A stretch of DNA of 5,687 bases from contig JAKQWJ010000036.1 of assembly GCA_029562045.1 (NCBI GenBank), positions 1-5,687 of the forward strand. Reading direction: 5' to 3'. The notes under the pieces were generated by a model. That model made no database searches, was not told where the DNA came from, and worked only from the letters and a program-made list of their open reading frames with translations. Of this stretch, positions 1-5,206 are shown piece after piece. The stretch's first letter is position 1. Each line of letters begins with the position of its first letter. Source of the DNA: Spirochaetota bacterium. Its GTDB lineage: Bacteria; Spirochaetota; Spirochaetia; DTKZ01. A program made the position numbers and the translations under genes.

Positions 1-184
1 CCCGGACCACCTCCTCCCTCCTGCCGTTCCACAGGGCAACAAGCTCGTCCCAGCCGGTGGAGTAGAGGGTGGGGCAGCCCAGGATTTCCGAGGCCAGGGG
101 GCCGTTGACCTGGTTCTCCCCGGTGGGGACCCGGTCGGGCTCCCGGTGCCTCAGGGCCGCCAGGACCCGTTCTTTTCCCGTCAC
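1..184 (-). CDS. UROD-superfamily protein (uroporphyrinogen decarboxylase-like / corrinoid methyltransferase-like), N-terminal part only
   Basis: Sixty-one codons are visible; the gene continues past the left edge. The start is GTG at 184-182, because no ATG lies in frame between it and the preceding gene. A modest G-run at 190-194 sits 5 bases upstream as a possible ribosome binding site. The N-terminus contains KERVLAALRHREPDRVP, a hallmark opening of the UROD superfamily outside true HemE, which includes MtaA/CmuA-type methyltransferases and many uncharacterised proteins. The Arg-Gln-Ala-Gly-Arg motif that follows soon after this point in genuine HemE is absent, so a haem-biosynthesis role is unlikely. 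The gene begins 19 bases after the stop of the D-2-hydroxyacid dehydrogenase and is probably the third or later gene of the aldolase operon. Family assignment is fairly secure; specific function is unknown. Such proteins occur in catabolic clusters, sometimes with corrinoid proteins, so the genes further left would be informative. Confidence 0.72.
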   Translation of the reverse strand, partial: MTGKERVLAALRHREPDRVPTGENQVNGPLASEILGCPTLYSTGWDELVALWNGRREEVVR

Positions 185-203
185 GCCGGCCCCCGATGCG
201 GAT

Positions 204-1166
204 CTACTTCCCCACCGGTTTGTTCACCGGCCATTTGGGGGTTCGGCCCGACAGGGCGTCGTCGATGCCCATGGCGGCGTGGACCGCCATCCGGGTCATG
301 GCCTCCAGGGTCAGGGCGGCGTTGTGGGGGCTCAGGATGACATTGTCCAGTCCGTAGAGAGGGTTGTCCGCCAGAGGGGGTTCGGGGTCGAAGACATCCA
401 GGCCCGCGCCGGCGATGCGCCGGGACCGCAGGGCCTCGTAGAGGTCCTTCTCGTTCACCACCTCGCCCCGGGCGGCGTTGACCAGGAAGGCGCTCTTCTT
501 CATCATCTCGAAGTACTTTTTGCCGATCATCCCCCGGGTCTCCGGGGTTGCGGGCATGTGGAGGCTGATGAAGTCCGCGGTGCGGAACACCGTCTCCAGG
601 TCCGGGACGATCGTCGCCTCCGGGACCCCCGGGATGGCCTTCACATAGGGATCGTAGACGATGACCTTCATCTCCAGACCATAGAAGGCCTTCTTCGCCG
701 TCATGGCCCCCACCCGGCCGGCCCCCACCAGACCCAGGGTCTTTCCCGCCAGATCCGAACCCTTCACCCGGTTCCGGAACTCCCAGTCCATGCTCCGGGT
801 GGCCTTGTCCCCCGCAAGGAGGTTCCGGGCCAGGGCGATGATCTGCCCCACGGCGTACTCCGCCACGGAGTTGGCGTTGGATTCAGGGGCGTAGGTCACC
901 CAGATACCTTTTTCGGTGCAGGTTTTCACGTCGATATTGTCCACCCCCACCCCGTGCCGGCCGATGACCTTGAGCCGGGGCCCCGCCAGGATGACCTCCC
1001 GGGGGAAAGGGGCGGTCCGGGCCAGGATGGCGTCGCAGTCCGCCACATCTTTGATGATGGCCTCCACGGTGACGCCCGAGCCCATCTTTATTTTATAGCC
1101 CCGGTCGGTGAGGTACTTCTTGCCCTCCTCCACCACATCCTGGGGAATAAGCACGGTGTATGCCAT
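204..1166 (-). CDS. D-2-hydroxyacid dehydrogenase (phosphoglycerate/glycerate dehydrogenase-like), NAD-dependent
   Basis: A complete 320-residue protein, the normal length for the family. It should interconvert a D-2-hydroxyacid and the matching 2-keto acid in the cytoplasm. The substrate-contact loop HGVGVDNID lies at about residues 71-79. The Rossmann glycine motif GAGRVG is at 148-153, and Asp172 follows at the end of the second strand, which favours NAD over NADP. The catalytic set is intact: Arg233 in AARGEVV, Glu262 in DPEPP and His281 in SPHNAALT. The C-terminal ACT or intervening domain of long biosynthetic SerA is absent, so this is the short form that acts on glycerate, glyoxylate, hydroxypyruvate or another hydroxyacid. 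The ATG at 1166 is supported by GGAGG at 1175-1179, 8 bases upstream. It starts 16 bases after the aldolase stop, so the two are almost certainly co-transcribed. Exact substrate not determinable; a long open frame on the opposite strand is only a GC-driven shadow. Confidence 0.93.
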   Translation of the reverse strand: MAYTVLIPQDVVEEGKKYLTDRGYKIKMGSGVTVEAIIKDVADCDAILARTAPFPREVILAGPRLKVIGRHGVGVDNIDVKTCTEKGIWVTYAPESNANSVAEYAVGQIIALARNLLAGDKATRSMDWEFRNRVKGSDLAGKTLGLVGAGRVGAMTAKKAFYGLEMKVIVYDPYVKAIPGVPEATIVPDLETVFRTADFISLHMPATPETRGMIGKKYFEMMKKSAFLVNAARGEVVNEKDLYEALRSRRIAGAGLDVFDPEPPLADNPLYGLDNVILSPHNAALTLEAMTRMAVHAAMGIDDALSGRTPKWPVNKPVGK

Positions 1167-1174
1167 GATTTTTT

Positions 1175-1179
1175 CCTCC
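1175..1179 (-). promoter_or_regulatory. Ribosome binding site of the hydroxyacid dehydrogenase gene
   Basis: The minus strand reads GGAGG, 8 bases before the ATG at 1166. It fixes that start and lies inside the 16-base gap after the aldolase stop, consistent with an operon that re-initiates translation at each gene. Confidence 0.75.
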
Positions 1180-1182
1180 GCC

Positions 1183-1947
1183 TTATTTGAGTTTCGCGAT
1201 CCCGTCCCGGGCCGCGCTCATCAGCATGGTCACATCGTTGGACCAGAGGTTCAGGGTCATCCCCTTGGCGATCCAGGGCAGCAGGGCGTCGGCGCTCATC
1301 AGATGGATGCCCGAATGCTTTCCCGCCTTCTTCGCCGCGGCGATGATCTTGTCCATGGCCTCCAGGAACTTGGGGTGATCGGTCTGCCCCATGATGCCCA
1401 GGGTCTGGGTCAGGTCGTTGGGCCCCACGAAAAGGGCATCGATGCCGTCCAGGGCCATGAGCTCATCCACGATGGCCACCCCCGCGGGAGACTCGATCTG
1501 GGTCATGAGGATCCCGTCTTCGTTCTGCTGCTTCATGTACTCCGGCGCGGGAGGGGTCTTTTCCCAGCCCGTGTGGGCCCGGAGCAGCGACACGCCCCGG
1601 TTTCCCATGGGGGCGTATTTGGAGTAGGCGATGAGGTCTTTGGCGGTCTGCACCGATTCCACGGACGGCACCAGGATGCCCGCCGCCCCCATCTCCATGG
1701 CCTTCAGCACGATCTCCCGCCGCACCTCGGGGATCCGGATCATGGGGGCTATCCCGCATTCCCGGCCCATGGCGAAGAGTCCGGCGATCTGGCTGTAATC
1801 GAAGGGTCCGTGTTCGCAGTCCACGATGAACAGGTCGAAGCCCACCACCTTGAGCATTTTGACCAGCTCCGGGCTGTCGAAAACCGTGATCATGGTGCCC
1901 AGAATTTTCTCTCCGTTTCTCAGGCGTGTTTTCAGGTTGCTTTTCAT
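1183..1947 (-). CDS. HpcH/HpaI-family class II aldolase (2-keto-3-deoxy acid aldolase type)
   Basis: A 254-residue protein, close to the usual 250-270 of the family. Members are metal-dependent enzymes that reversibly cleave 2-keto-3-deoxy- or 4-hydroxy-2-keto acids into pyruvate (or a close relative) and an aldehyde; known members include HpaI, GarL and RhmA. Visible family residues are His46 in VDCEHG (general base), Arg71 in RIPE (binds the keto acid), the GAAGILVP segment at 87-94, and the probable metal ligands Glu152 in QIES and Asp178 in GPNDLT. The frame stays open upstream to 2070, but the ATG at 1947 is preferred: it has GGAGG at 1955-1959 with 7-base spacing, and the protein from there matches the family N-terminus (LKTRLRNGEKILGT). 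It is the first gene of a minus-strand operon followed by the hydroxyacid dehydrogenase and the UROD-like gene. Family confident; which aldol substrate it uses is not resolvable here. Confidence 0.93.
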   Translation of the reverse strand: MKSNLKTRLRNGEKILGTMITVFDSPELVKMLKVVGFDLFIVDCEHGPFDYSQIAGLFAMGRECGIAPMIRIPEVRREIVLKAMEMGAAGILVPSVESVQTAKDLIAYSKYAPMGNRGVSLLRAHTGWEKTPPAPEYMKQQNEDGILMTQIESPAGVAIVDELMALDGIDALFVGPNDLTQTLGIMGQTDHPKFLEAMDKIIAAAKKAGKHSGIHLMSADALLPWIAKGMTLNLWSNDVTMLMSAARDGIAKLK

Positions 1948-1954
1948 ATGACAT

Positions 1955-1959
1955 CCTCC
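1955..1959 (-). promoter_or_regulatory. Ribosome binding site that decides the aldolase start
   Basis: GGAGG on the minus strand, 7 bases before the ATG at 1947. It selects this start over longer in-frame possibilities up to 2070, which lack a comparable site and would add residues unlike the family. Confidence 0.8.
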
Positions 1960-1968
1960 AGAAGTCGT

Positions 1969-2002
1969 CTTAATCCCTATGCGATCATTATGACGGATTA
2001 AG
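1969..2002. promoter_or_regulatory. Candidate operator: 8-bp inverted repeat around the aldolase promoter
   Basis: CTTAATCC at 1969-1976 and GGATTAAG at 1995-2002 form a perfect 8-bp inverted repeat with an 18-base spacer. Inside the spacer is a smaller symmetric element, TCATTATGA, at 1985-1993. The arms flank the predicted -10 box of the aldolase operon: one arm lies in the -35/-10 spacer, the other around the expected transcription start. That placement suits a dimeric transcription factor, probably a repressor. No regulator gene is in the window and I do not recognise the motif as a known consensus, so the role is inferred from position and symmetry. Confidence 0.42.
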
Positions 2003-2025
2003 CCGGGCTCGTCCATATTTTTTTT
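1987..2025 (-). promoter_or_regulatory. Predicted sigma-70-type promoter for the aldolase operon
   Basis: On the minus strand, TGGACG at 2010-2015 (4 of 6 matches to TTGACA) and CATAAT at 1987-1992 (5 of 6 to TATAAT) are separated by exactly 17 bases. A run of eight A residues on the minus strand (2018-2025) lies just upstream of the -35 box, as an UP element would. Transcription would start near 1980, giving a leader of about 33 bases containing the ribosome binding site. Sequence-based prediction only. Confidence 0.45.
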
Positions 2026-2068
2026 GGAACAAAATCCCGCCGCTCTGCCGATACTGTTAGCGAGCGCC

Positions 2069-3112
2069 ATGCGTTTACGGATTCACAGACAAAGCATCAT
2101 TCTGATAAGCCTGTCGGCCTTCATCATCATCCTCGTCCTGGCCAACATCGTTTTCATCTACGTGGAAACCCGGCGCATGGAGAACGACGGCAACATCATC
2201 AACGAGACCGGGGTGGTCCGGGGCTCCATCCAGCGGATCGTCAAGAAGGAGCTGGCGGGCTACAGGGCGGACGAAGAGATCGCCCGGGTGGAAGGGGTCT
2301 TCCGGAGCTTCGAAACCTCCGCCCCGGGGTACGACCTGCGGGGGATCAGCCGGGAACTGGAACACATTCTGGATTCCCTGAGGGCGTCCTGGGAAGGGCT
2401 GCAGGAGACGGTGCGGGAATACCGCGCCTCCCCGTCGGAACGGAACCGTCTCAGGCTCTACAACGAAAGCGAAGCGATGTGGGACCGGACGGATCGGACG
2501 GTCTTTCTGGCGAAGACCTACTCGGAGCAGAAACTGCGCTTCTTCCGGCTGGTATTCGTGGTCTTCGGGGTCAACCTGGCCGCCCTTTTCCTGGTGGTCT
2601 GGGTCGTGCGCTACCGTGTGGCGGGCAAGCTGGAGCGGGACGCCCATTTCGACACCCTCACCGGGGCATACAACAAAAACACCTTCAACGATCTCATGAG
2701 CCGGGAAATGGAGAGGAGCAGGAGAAGCGGCGCCCCCTTGAGCATCATCGCCCTGGATCTGGACCACTTCAAGCGTGTCAACGACACCTACGGCCATAAA
2801 ACCGGAGACAGGGTCCTCCAGAATGTGTCCCGGATCGTGAAAAAACAGATCCGTCTCTACGACCTGTTCTGCCGCACCGGCGGCGAAGAGTTCATCATCC
2901 TCATGGGCAACACGGACCTGACACAGGCGACCCTGTCGGCGGAAAGGATCCGCCGGGCCGTCGAAGGCTCCGATTTCGTTCCCCGGACCAGCCTCAGCCT
3001 GGGAGTGGCGGAGTATGAACCGGCGGAAAGCTCCGAGGAGTTCTTCGCCCGGGCGGACCGGGCCCTGTACGAGGCGAAGGCGGCGGGAAGGAACCTGGTC
3101 CGGGTCGGCTGA
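2069..3112 (+). CDS. Membrane-anchored diguanylate cyclase with GGDEF domain and a periplasmic sensor region
   Basis: A 347-residue protein that should make cyclic di-GMP from two GTP at the inner membrane. The order is: a first membrane helix at about residues 9-32, an extracytoplasmic region of roughly 125 residues rich in charged, helix-prone sequence, a second membrane helix at about 159-181, and a C-terminal GGDEF domain from about 190. The active-site motif is the functional variant GGEEF at 271-275. An inhibitory I-site RxxD (RLYD, 262-265) lies five residues before it, so product inhibition is expected. The upstream DLDHFK metal/GTP-binding segment is at 230-235. I see no EAL, HAMP or PAS domain. 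The ATG at 2069 gives a normal short cytoplasmic N-terminus; a TTG at 2024 in the same frame lacks a ribosome binding site, and even the ATG has only a weak one. The gene is the only plus-strand gene, divergent from the aldolase operon and convergent with the SDR. Its sensory ligand is unknown. Confidence 0.92.
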   Translation: MRLRIHRQSIILISLSAFIIILVLANIVFIYVETRRMENDGNIINETGVVRGSIQRIVKKELAGYRADEEIARVEGVFRSFETSAPGYDLRGISRELEHILDSLRASWEGLQETVREYRASPSERNRLRLYNESEAMWDRTDRTVFLAKTYSEQKLRFFRLVFVVFGVNLAALFLVVWVVRYRVAGKLERDAHFDTLTGAYNKNTFNDLMSREMERSRRSGAPLSIIALDLDHFKRVNDTYGHKTGDRVLQNVSRIVKKQIRLYDLFCRTGGEEFIILMGNTDLTQATLSAERIRRAVEGSDFVPRTSLSLGVAEYEPAESSEEFFARADRALYEAKAAGRNLVRVG

Positions 3113-3121
3113 TATTCAGCC
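3107..3121 (+). terminator. Small hairpin overlapping the cyclase stop codon
   Basis: GGCTGA and TCAGCC form a 6-bp stem with a TAT loop that spans the TGA stop of the cyclase gene. No T-tract follows, so it is a weak terminator candidate at best and may instead serve as a 3' RNA end structure. The remaining spacer to 3210 is extremely GC-rich, with G and C runs near 3187-3210 capable of several weak foldings; I see no gene in it. Confidence 0.3.
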
Positions 3122-3210
3122 CCGTCCATAAAGGGCGCGGCGGAGCGGAGCCGGGTCCGGTGCGGCCGGGTCGCCCCTCCTCCGCGCGGGGGGCGGGGCC
3201 CCCGGGGCCG

Positions 3211-3963
3211 TCAGTAGGCGGTGAGTCCGCCGTCCACGGGCAGCGAAACCCCGTTCAGGAAAGACGCCTCATCGGAGGCCAGAAACACCGCCGCGTTGGC
3301 CACATCGGCCGCCGTGGCCAGCCGCCCCAGCGGCACCTCCCCCAGCCTCTCCTCCTTCCTCTTCGGGTCCTGAAACAGGATCTGCACCAGGGGCGTATCC
3401 ACCGTGCTGGGATGGATGGAGTTGCAGCGGATATTGTCCCTGGCGTAGCGGACCCCGACGCTCTTGGTCATGAGGGTCAGCGCTCCCTTGGTGACGGTGT
3501 AGGCCTCGGTGGTGTACTTGTGCCCCACCATGCCGCAGATGGAGGACATGTTGATGATGGATCCCCCTCCCTGCCTCCGCATGAGGGGAATGGCGTGCTT
3601 GATCCCCAGGAAGGGCCCCTTGACGTTCACCGCCAGCATGGCGTCCAGGCTCTCCGCCTTCATCTCCTCGATGGGTTCGCGGATGTTGATCCCCGCGTTG
3701 TTGACCAGGATGTCCAGGCGTCCGCATTTTTCCGTCACCGCCGCCAGAGCCCGGCCCCAGCTGTCTTCGGTGGTCACATCGAGGGGCTGAAAGTGCGCCC
3801 TGCCCCCGGCCTTCACGATCCCCGCCGCCGTTTCCCGGCCCAGGGCCTCCTGCAGGTCGCAGACGAACACTTCGGCGCCTTCGGCGGCGAAGCGGCGGGC
3901 CATCTCCGCCCCCAGCCCCTGGGAGGCCCCGGTTATCAGCGCGACCTTGTTCTTCAACCGCAT
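3211..3963 (-). CDS. SDR-family NAD-dependent dehydrogenase/reductase
   Basis: A 250-residue classical short-chain dehydrogenase, the standard length. It should oxidise a secondary alcohol or reduce the corresponding ketone in the cytoplasm. The cofactor motif TGASQGLG is at residues 11-18, Asp36 at the end of the second strand points to NAD(H), and NNAG is at 88-91. The catalytic set is Ser141 in NMSSICG, Tyr155 and Lys159 in YTVTK. The C-terminus VDGGLTAY is typical of the gluconate/glucose/cyclic-alcohol dehydrogenase branch, but subfamily substrate cannot be read from this. The ATG at 3963 is chosen over a longer open frame to 4047 because AAGGAG at 3971-3976 lies 7 bases upstream and MRLKNKVALITG is the canonical SDR opening. 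It lies 124 bases downstream of the binding-protein gene, beyond a strong hairpin, so it is probably in the same transcript at a lower level. It is convergent with the cyclase gene. Confidence 0.93.
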   Translation of the reverse strand: MRLKNKVALITGASQGLGAEMARRFAAEGAEVFVCDLQEALGRETAAGIVKAGGRAHFQPLDVTTEDSWGRALAAVTEKCGRLDILVNNAGINIREPIEEMKAESLDAMLAVNVKGPFLGIKHAIPLMRRQGGGSIINMSSICGMVGHKYTTEAYTVTKGALTLMTKSVGVRYARDNIRCNSIHPSTVDTPLVQILFQDPKRKEERLGEVPLGRLATAADVANAAVFLASDEASFLNGVSLPVDGGLTAY

Positions 3964-3970
3964 ACAGCGT

Positions 3971-3976
3971 CTCCTT
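3971..3976 (-). promoter_or_regulatory. Ribosome binding site that decides the SDR start
   Basis: AAGGAG on the minus strand, 7 bases before the ATG at 3963. It excludes the longer in-frame start at 4047, which would fall inside the hairpin at 4049-4080 and its flank. Confidence 0.8.
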
Positions 3977-4048
3977 GCAATAATAAACCCGGCAGCGGGG
4001 CCCGTCCCGGCGCCCGCATCGGGCAGCCCCGCCGCGGCGATCGGCAAA

Positions 4049-4080
4049 CGGGGCGGAGGACCTCAGGGTTCTCCGCCCCG
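4049..4080 (-). terminator. Strong hairpin after the complete binding-protein gene (attenuating or 3'-protecting)
   Basis: CGGGGCGGAG at 4049-4058 pairs perfectly with CTCCGCCCCG at 4071-4080. Read on the minus strand, a single A-C mismatch is followed by three more pairs and a CTGA tetraloop. The hairpin begins 7 bases after the TGA at 4088. Only three T residues follow, so complete intrinsic termination is doubtful. A partial terminator, or a structure that protects the upstream message, fits better given the SDR gene just downstream. Confidence 0.6.
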
Positions 4081-4087
4081 GCATCGG

Positions 4088-5113
4088 TCATTTTGCCCCG
4101 GCGACGGCGGCCTGAAACTCGGCCACCAGCTCCTTTCCAATCTTGGGGATCCATTCGTCATACACGGCCTTGGTGGCGTTCTGGAACACCTTGATCTGCT
4201 CCGGGGTGAGGACGGTGACGGTCATGCCGTTCTTCTTCAGCTCCGCGACGAAGTCGGAATCCATTTTCCGGTTCGTTTCCCGCTGGAACAGGGCGGATGC
4301 CTGGGCGGCTTCGGAGATGATCTTCTGATCCTCCCCGGGGAAGCTGTCGAAAAGCTTCTTGTTGATGAGAAGGATATGGGGGCCGTAGACATGCCCCGAC
4401 AGGGTCACGTACTTCTGGACCTCATAAAACTTGGACAGATAGATCGTCGGAATGGGATTCTCCTGCCCGTCGATGGTCTTCTGCTGCATGGCGGTGAACA
4501 CTTCGCTGAAGGGCATGGGAGTGGGGTTGGCCCCCAGGGCCCGCCAGGCCGAGAGATGGATGGGGTTCTGCATGGTGCGGACCTTCATTCCCCGGAGGTC
4601 CTCGGGGCTCTTCACCTCCCGGGCGGAGTTGGTGAGCTGGCGGAAACCGTTTTCGTAGTAGGCCAGAAGCTTGATGCCCTTGGGTTCCAGCAGGGCGCCG
4701 ATTTTCTTCCCCACCGGGCCGTCGTAGACCGCGTCGGCGGCCTTGAAGCTGGTGACGATGAAGGGAAGGTCGAAGACGTTGAACTCCGGCACCAGCCCCG
4801 TCAGGGGGGAAGCGGAGGTGGCGACCATTTCCAGGGTCCCCATGCGCACCCCTTCGGTGGCCCGCACATCATCCCCCAGCTGGGCGTTGGCGTAGACCTG
4901 CACATCGTACTTCCCCGGCAGCCTGGATTCCACCATCTTTTCGAACTCCACGCAGGCCAGGTAGGTGGGATGGGACTCGTTGATCCCGTTGGAGATCTTC
5001 AGAACCACCGCAGGCTTGGCCGCGGCGGCGCCTTTTTCGGAAGCCCCGCCGGCGGACACCATCATGGATAGTGCGGTCAGAAGGGCTGCAGCCAGAATCA
5101 GATGTTTCTTCAT
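4088..5113 (-). CDS. TRAP transporter periplasmic substrate-binding protein, DctP family (copy 1, complete)
   Basis: A 341-residue extracytoplasmic binding protein of a tripartite ATP-independent periplasmic transporter, which delivers carboxylate-type ligands to a QM membrane pair. Residues 1-20 form a Sec signal peptide with a Lys-Lys start and hydrophobic core, probably cut after VSA. No lipobox cysteine is present. Family features are the ligand-lobe start SNGINESHPT at 41-50, YANAQLGDD at 74-82, FDLPFI at 114-119, MKVRT with Arg179 (the conserved carboxylate-clamping arginine), and GANPTPMPFSEVFTAMQ followed by DGQENP at 215-220. The ATG at 5113 has AAGGAG at 5122-5127 with an 8-base gap. 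An upstream paralogue lies 93 bases before it and an SDR follows. No DctQ or DctM gene is visible, so the membrane partner must be outside the window or elsewhere. The conserved arginine suggests an organic or sugar acid; the exact ligand is unknown. Confidence 0.94.
   Translation of the reverse strand: MKKHLILAAALLTALSMMVSAGGASEKGAAAAKPAVVLKISNGINESHPTYLACVEFEKMVESRLPGKYDVQVYANAQLGDDVRATEGVRMGTLEMVATSASPLTGLVPEFNVFDLPFIVTSFKAADAVYDGPVGKKIGALLEPKGIKLLAYYENGFRQLTNSAREVKSPEDLRGMKVRTMQNPIHLSAWRALGANPTPMPFSEVFTAMQQKTIDGQENPIPTIYLSKFYEVQKYVTLSGHVYGPHILLINKKLFDSFPGEDQKIISEAAQASALFQRETNRKMDSDFVAELKKNGMTVTVLTPEQIKVFQNATKAVYDEWIPKIGKELVAEFQAAVAGAK
4467..4568 (-). repeat. 102-bp direct repeat, copy within the complete binding-protein gene
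   Basis: This stretch is base-for-base identical to 5586-5687 at a constant offset of 1119 bases. It encodes the NPIHLSAWRALG to DGQEN region. On its 3' side in gene direction (below 4467) identity drops at once: the adjacent 26 bases differ at five positions, all silent. On its other side the second copy leaves the window, so the full repeat length is unknown. Confidence 0.9.
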
Positions 5114-5163
5114 CCTCTTTTCTCCTTATGCGTTATTTTTTCAATCATCCGGTGAAAGGCCCA

Positions 5164-5193
5164 CGGGACGGCGAAGAGCGTTCCGCCGTCCCG
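5164..5193 (-). terminator. Hairpin after the partial upstream binding-protein gene
   Basis: CGGGACGGCG at 5164-5173 pairs perfectly with CGCCGTCCCG at 5184-5193 around a 10-base loop. It begins 13 bases after the TAA of copy 2. No T-run follows on the minus strand. Its position and stem length match the hairpin after copy 1, though the sequence differs. It is probably a 3' stabiliser or partial terminator between the two tandem binding-protein genes. I could not identify a convincing separate promoter for copy 1 in the rest of this 93-base gap. Confidence 0.55.
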
Positions 5194-5206
5194 AAGAGAC
5201 CCGTCG

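Noticed and set aside
69..1190. Long plus-strand open frame (373 codons) opposite the hydroxyacid dehydrogenase gene
   Set aside because: It is antisense to a gene with complete catalytic motifs, is rich in Gly/His/Pro/Arg/Asp typical of reversed GC-rich codons, and has no recognisable domain or supporting ribosome binding site.
1108..2001. Plus-strand open frame of 297 codons opposite the aldolase gene
   Set aside because: It is a shadow of the aldolase, whose family motifs are unambiguous on the minus strand; it also runs across the operon junction.
2024..2068. Upstream TTG start for the cyclase
   Set aside because: It follows a T-tract with no ribosome binding site and would add a 15-residue extension; the ATG at 2069 gives the usual short N-terminus before the first membrane helix.
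3122..3210. Possible small RNA or terminator in the very GC-rich spacer between the cyclase and SDR genes
   Set aside because: Several G and C runs can pair, but no stem is clearly better than others, there is no T-tract, and no promoter elements are visible.
3947..5071. Long plus-strand open frame (374 codons) opposite the binding-protein gene
   Set aside because: Same explanation: low-complexity G/H/L/D-rich translation opposite a clear DctP protein. The strong third-position GC bias removes stop codons on the opposite strand.
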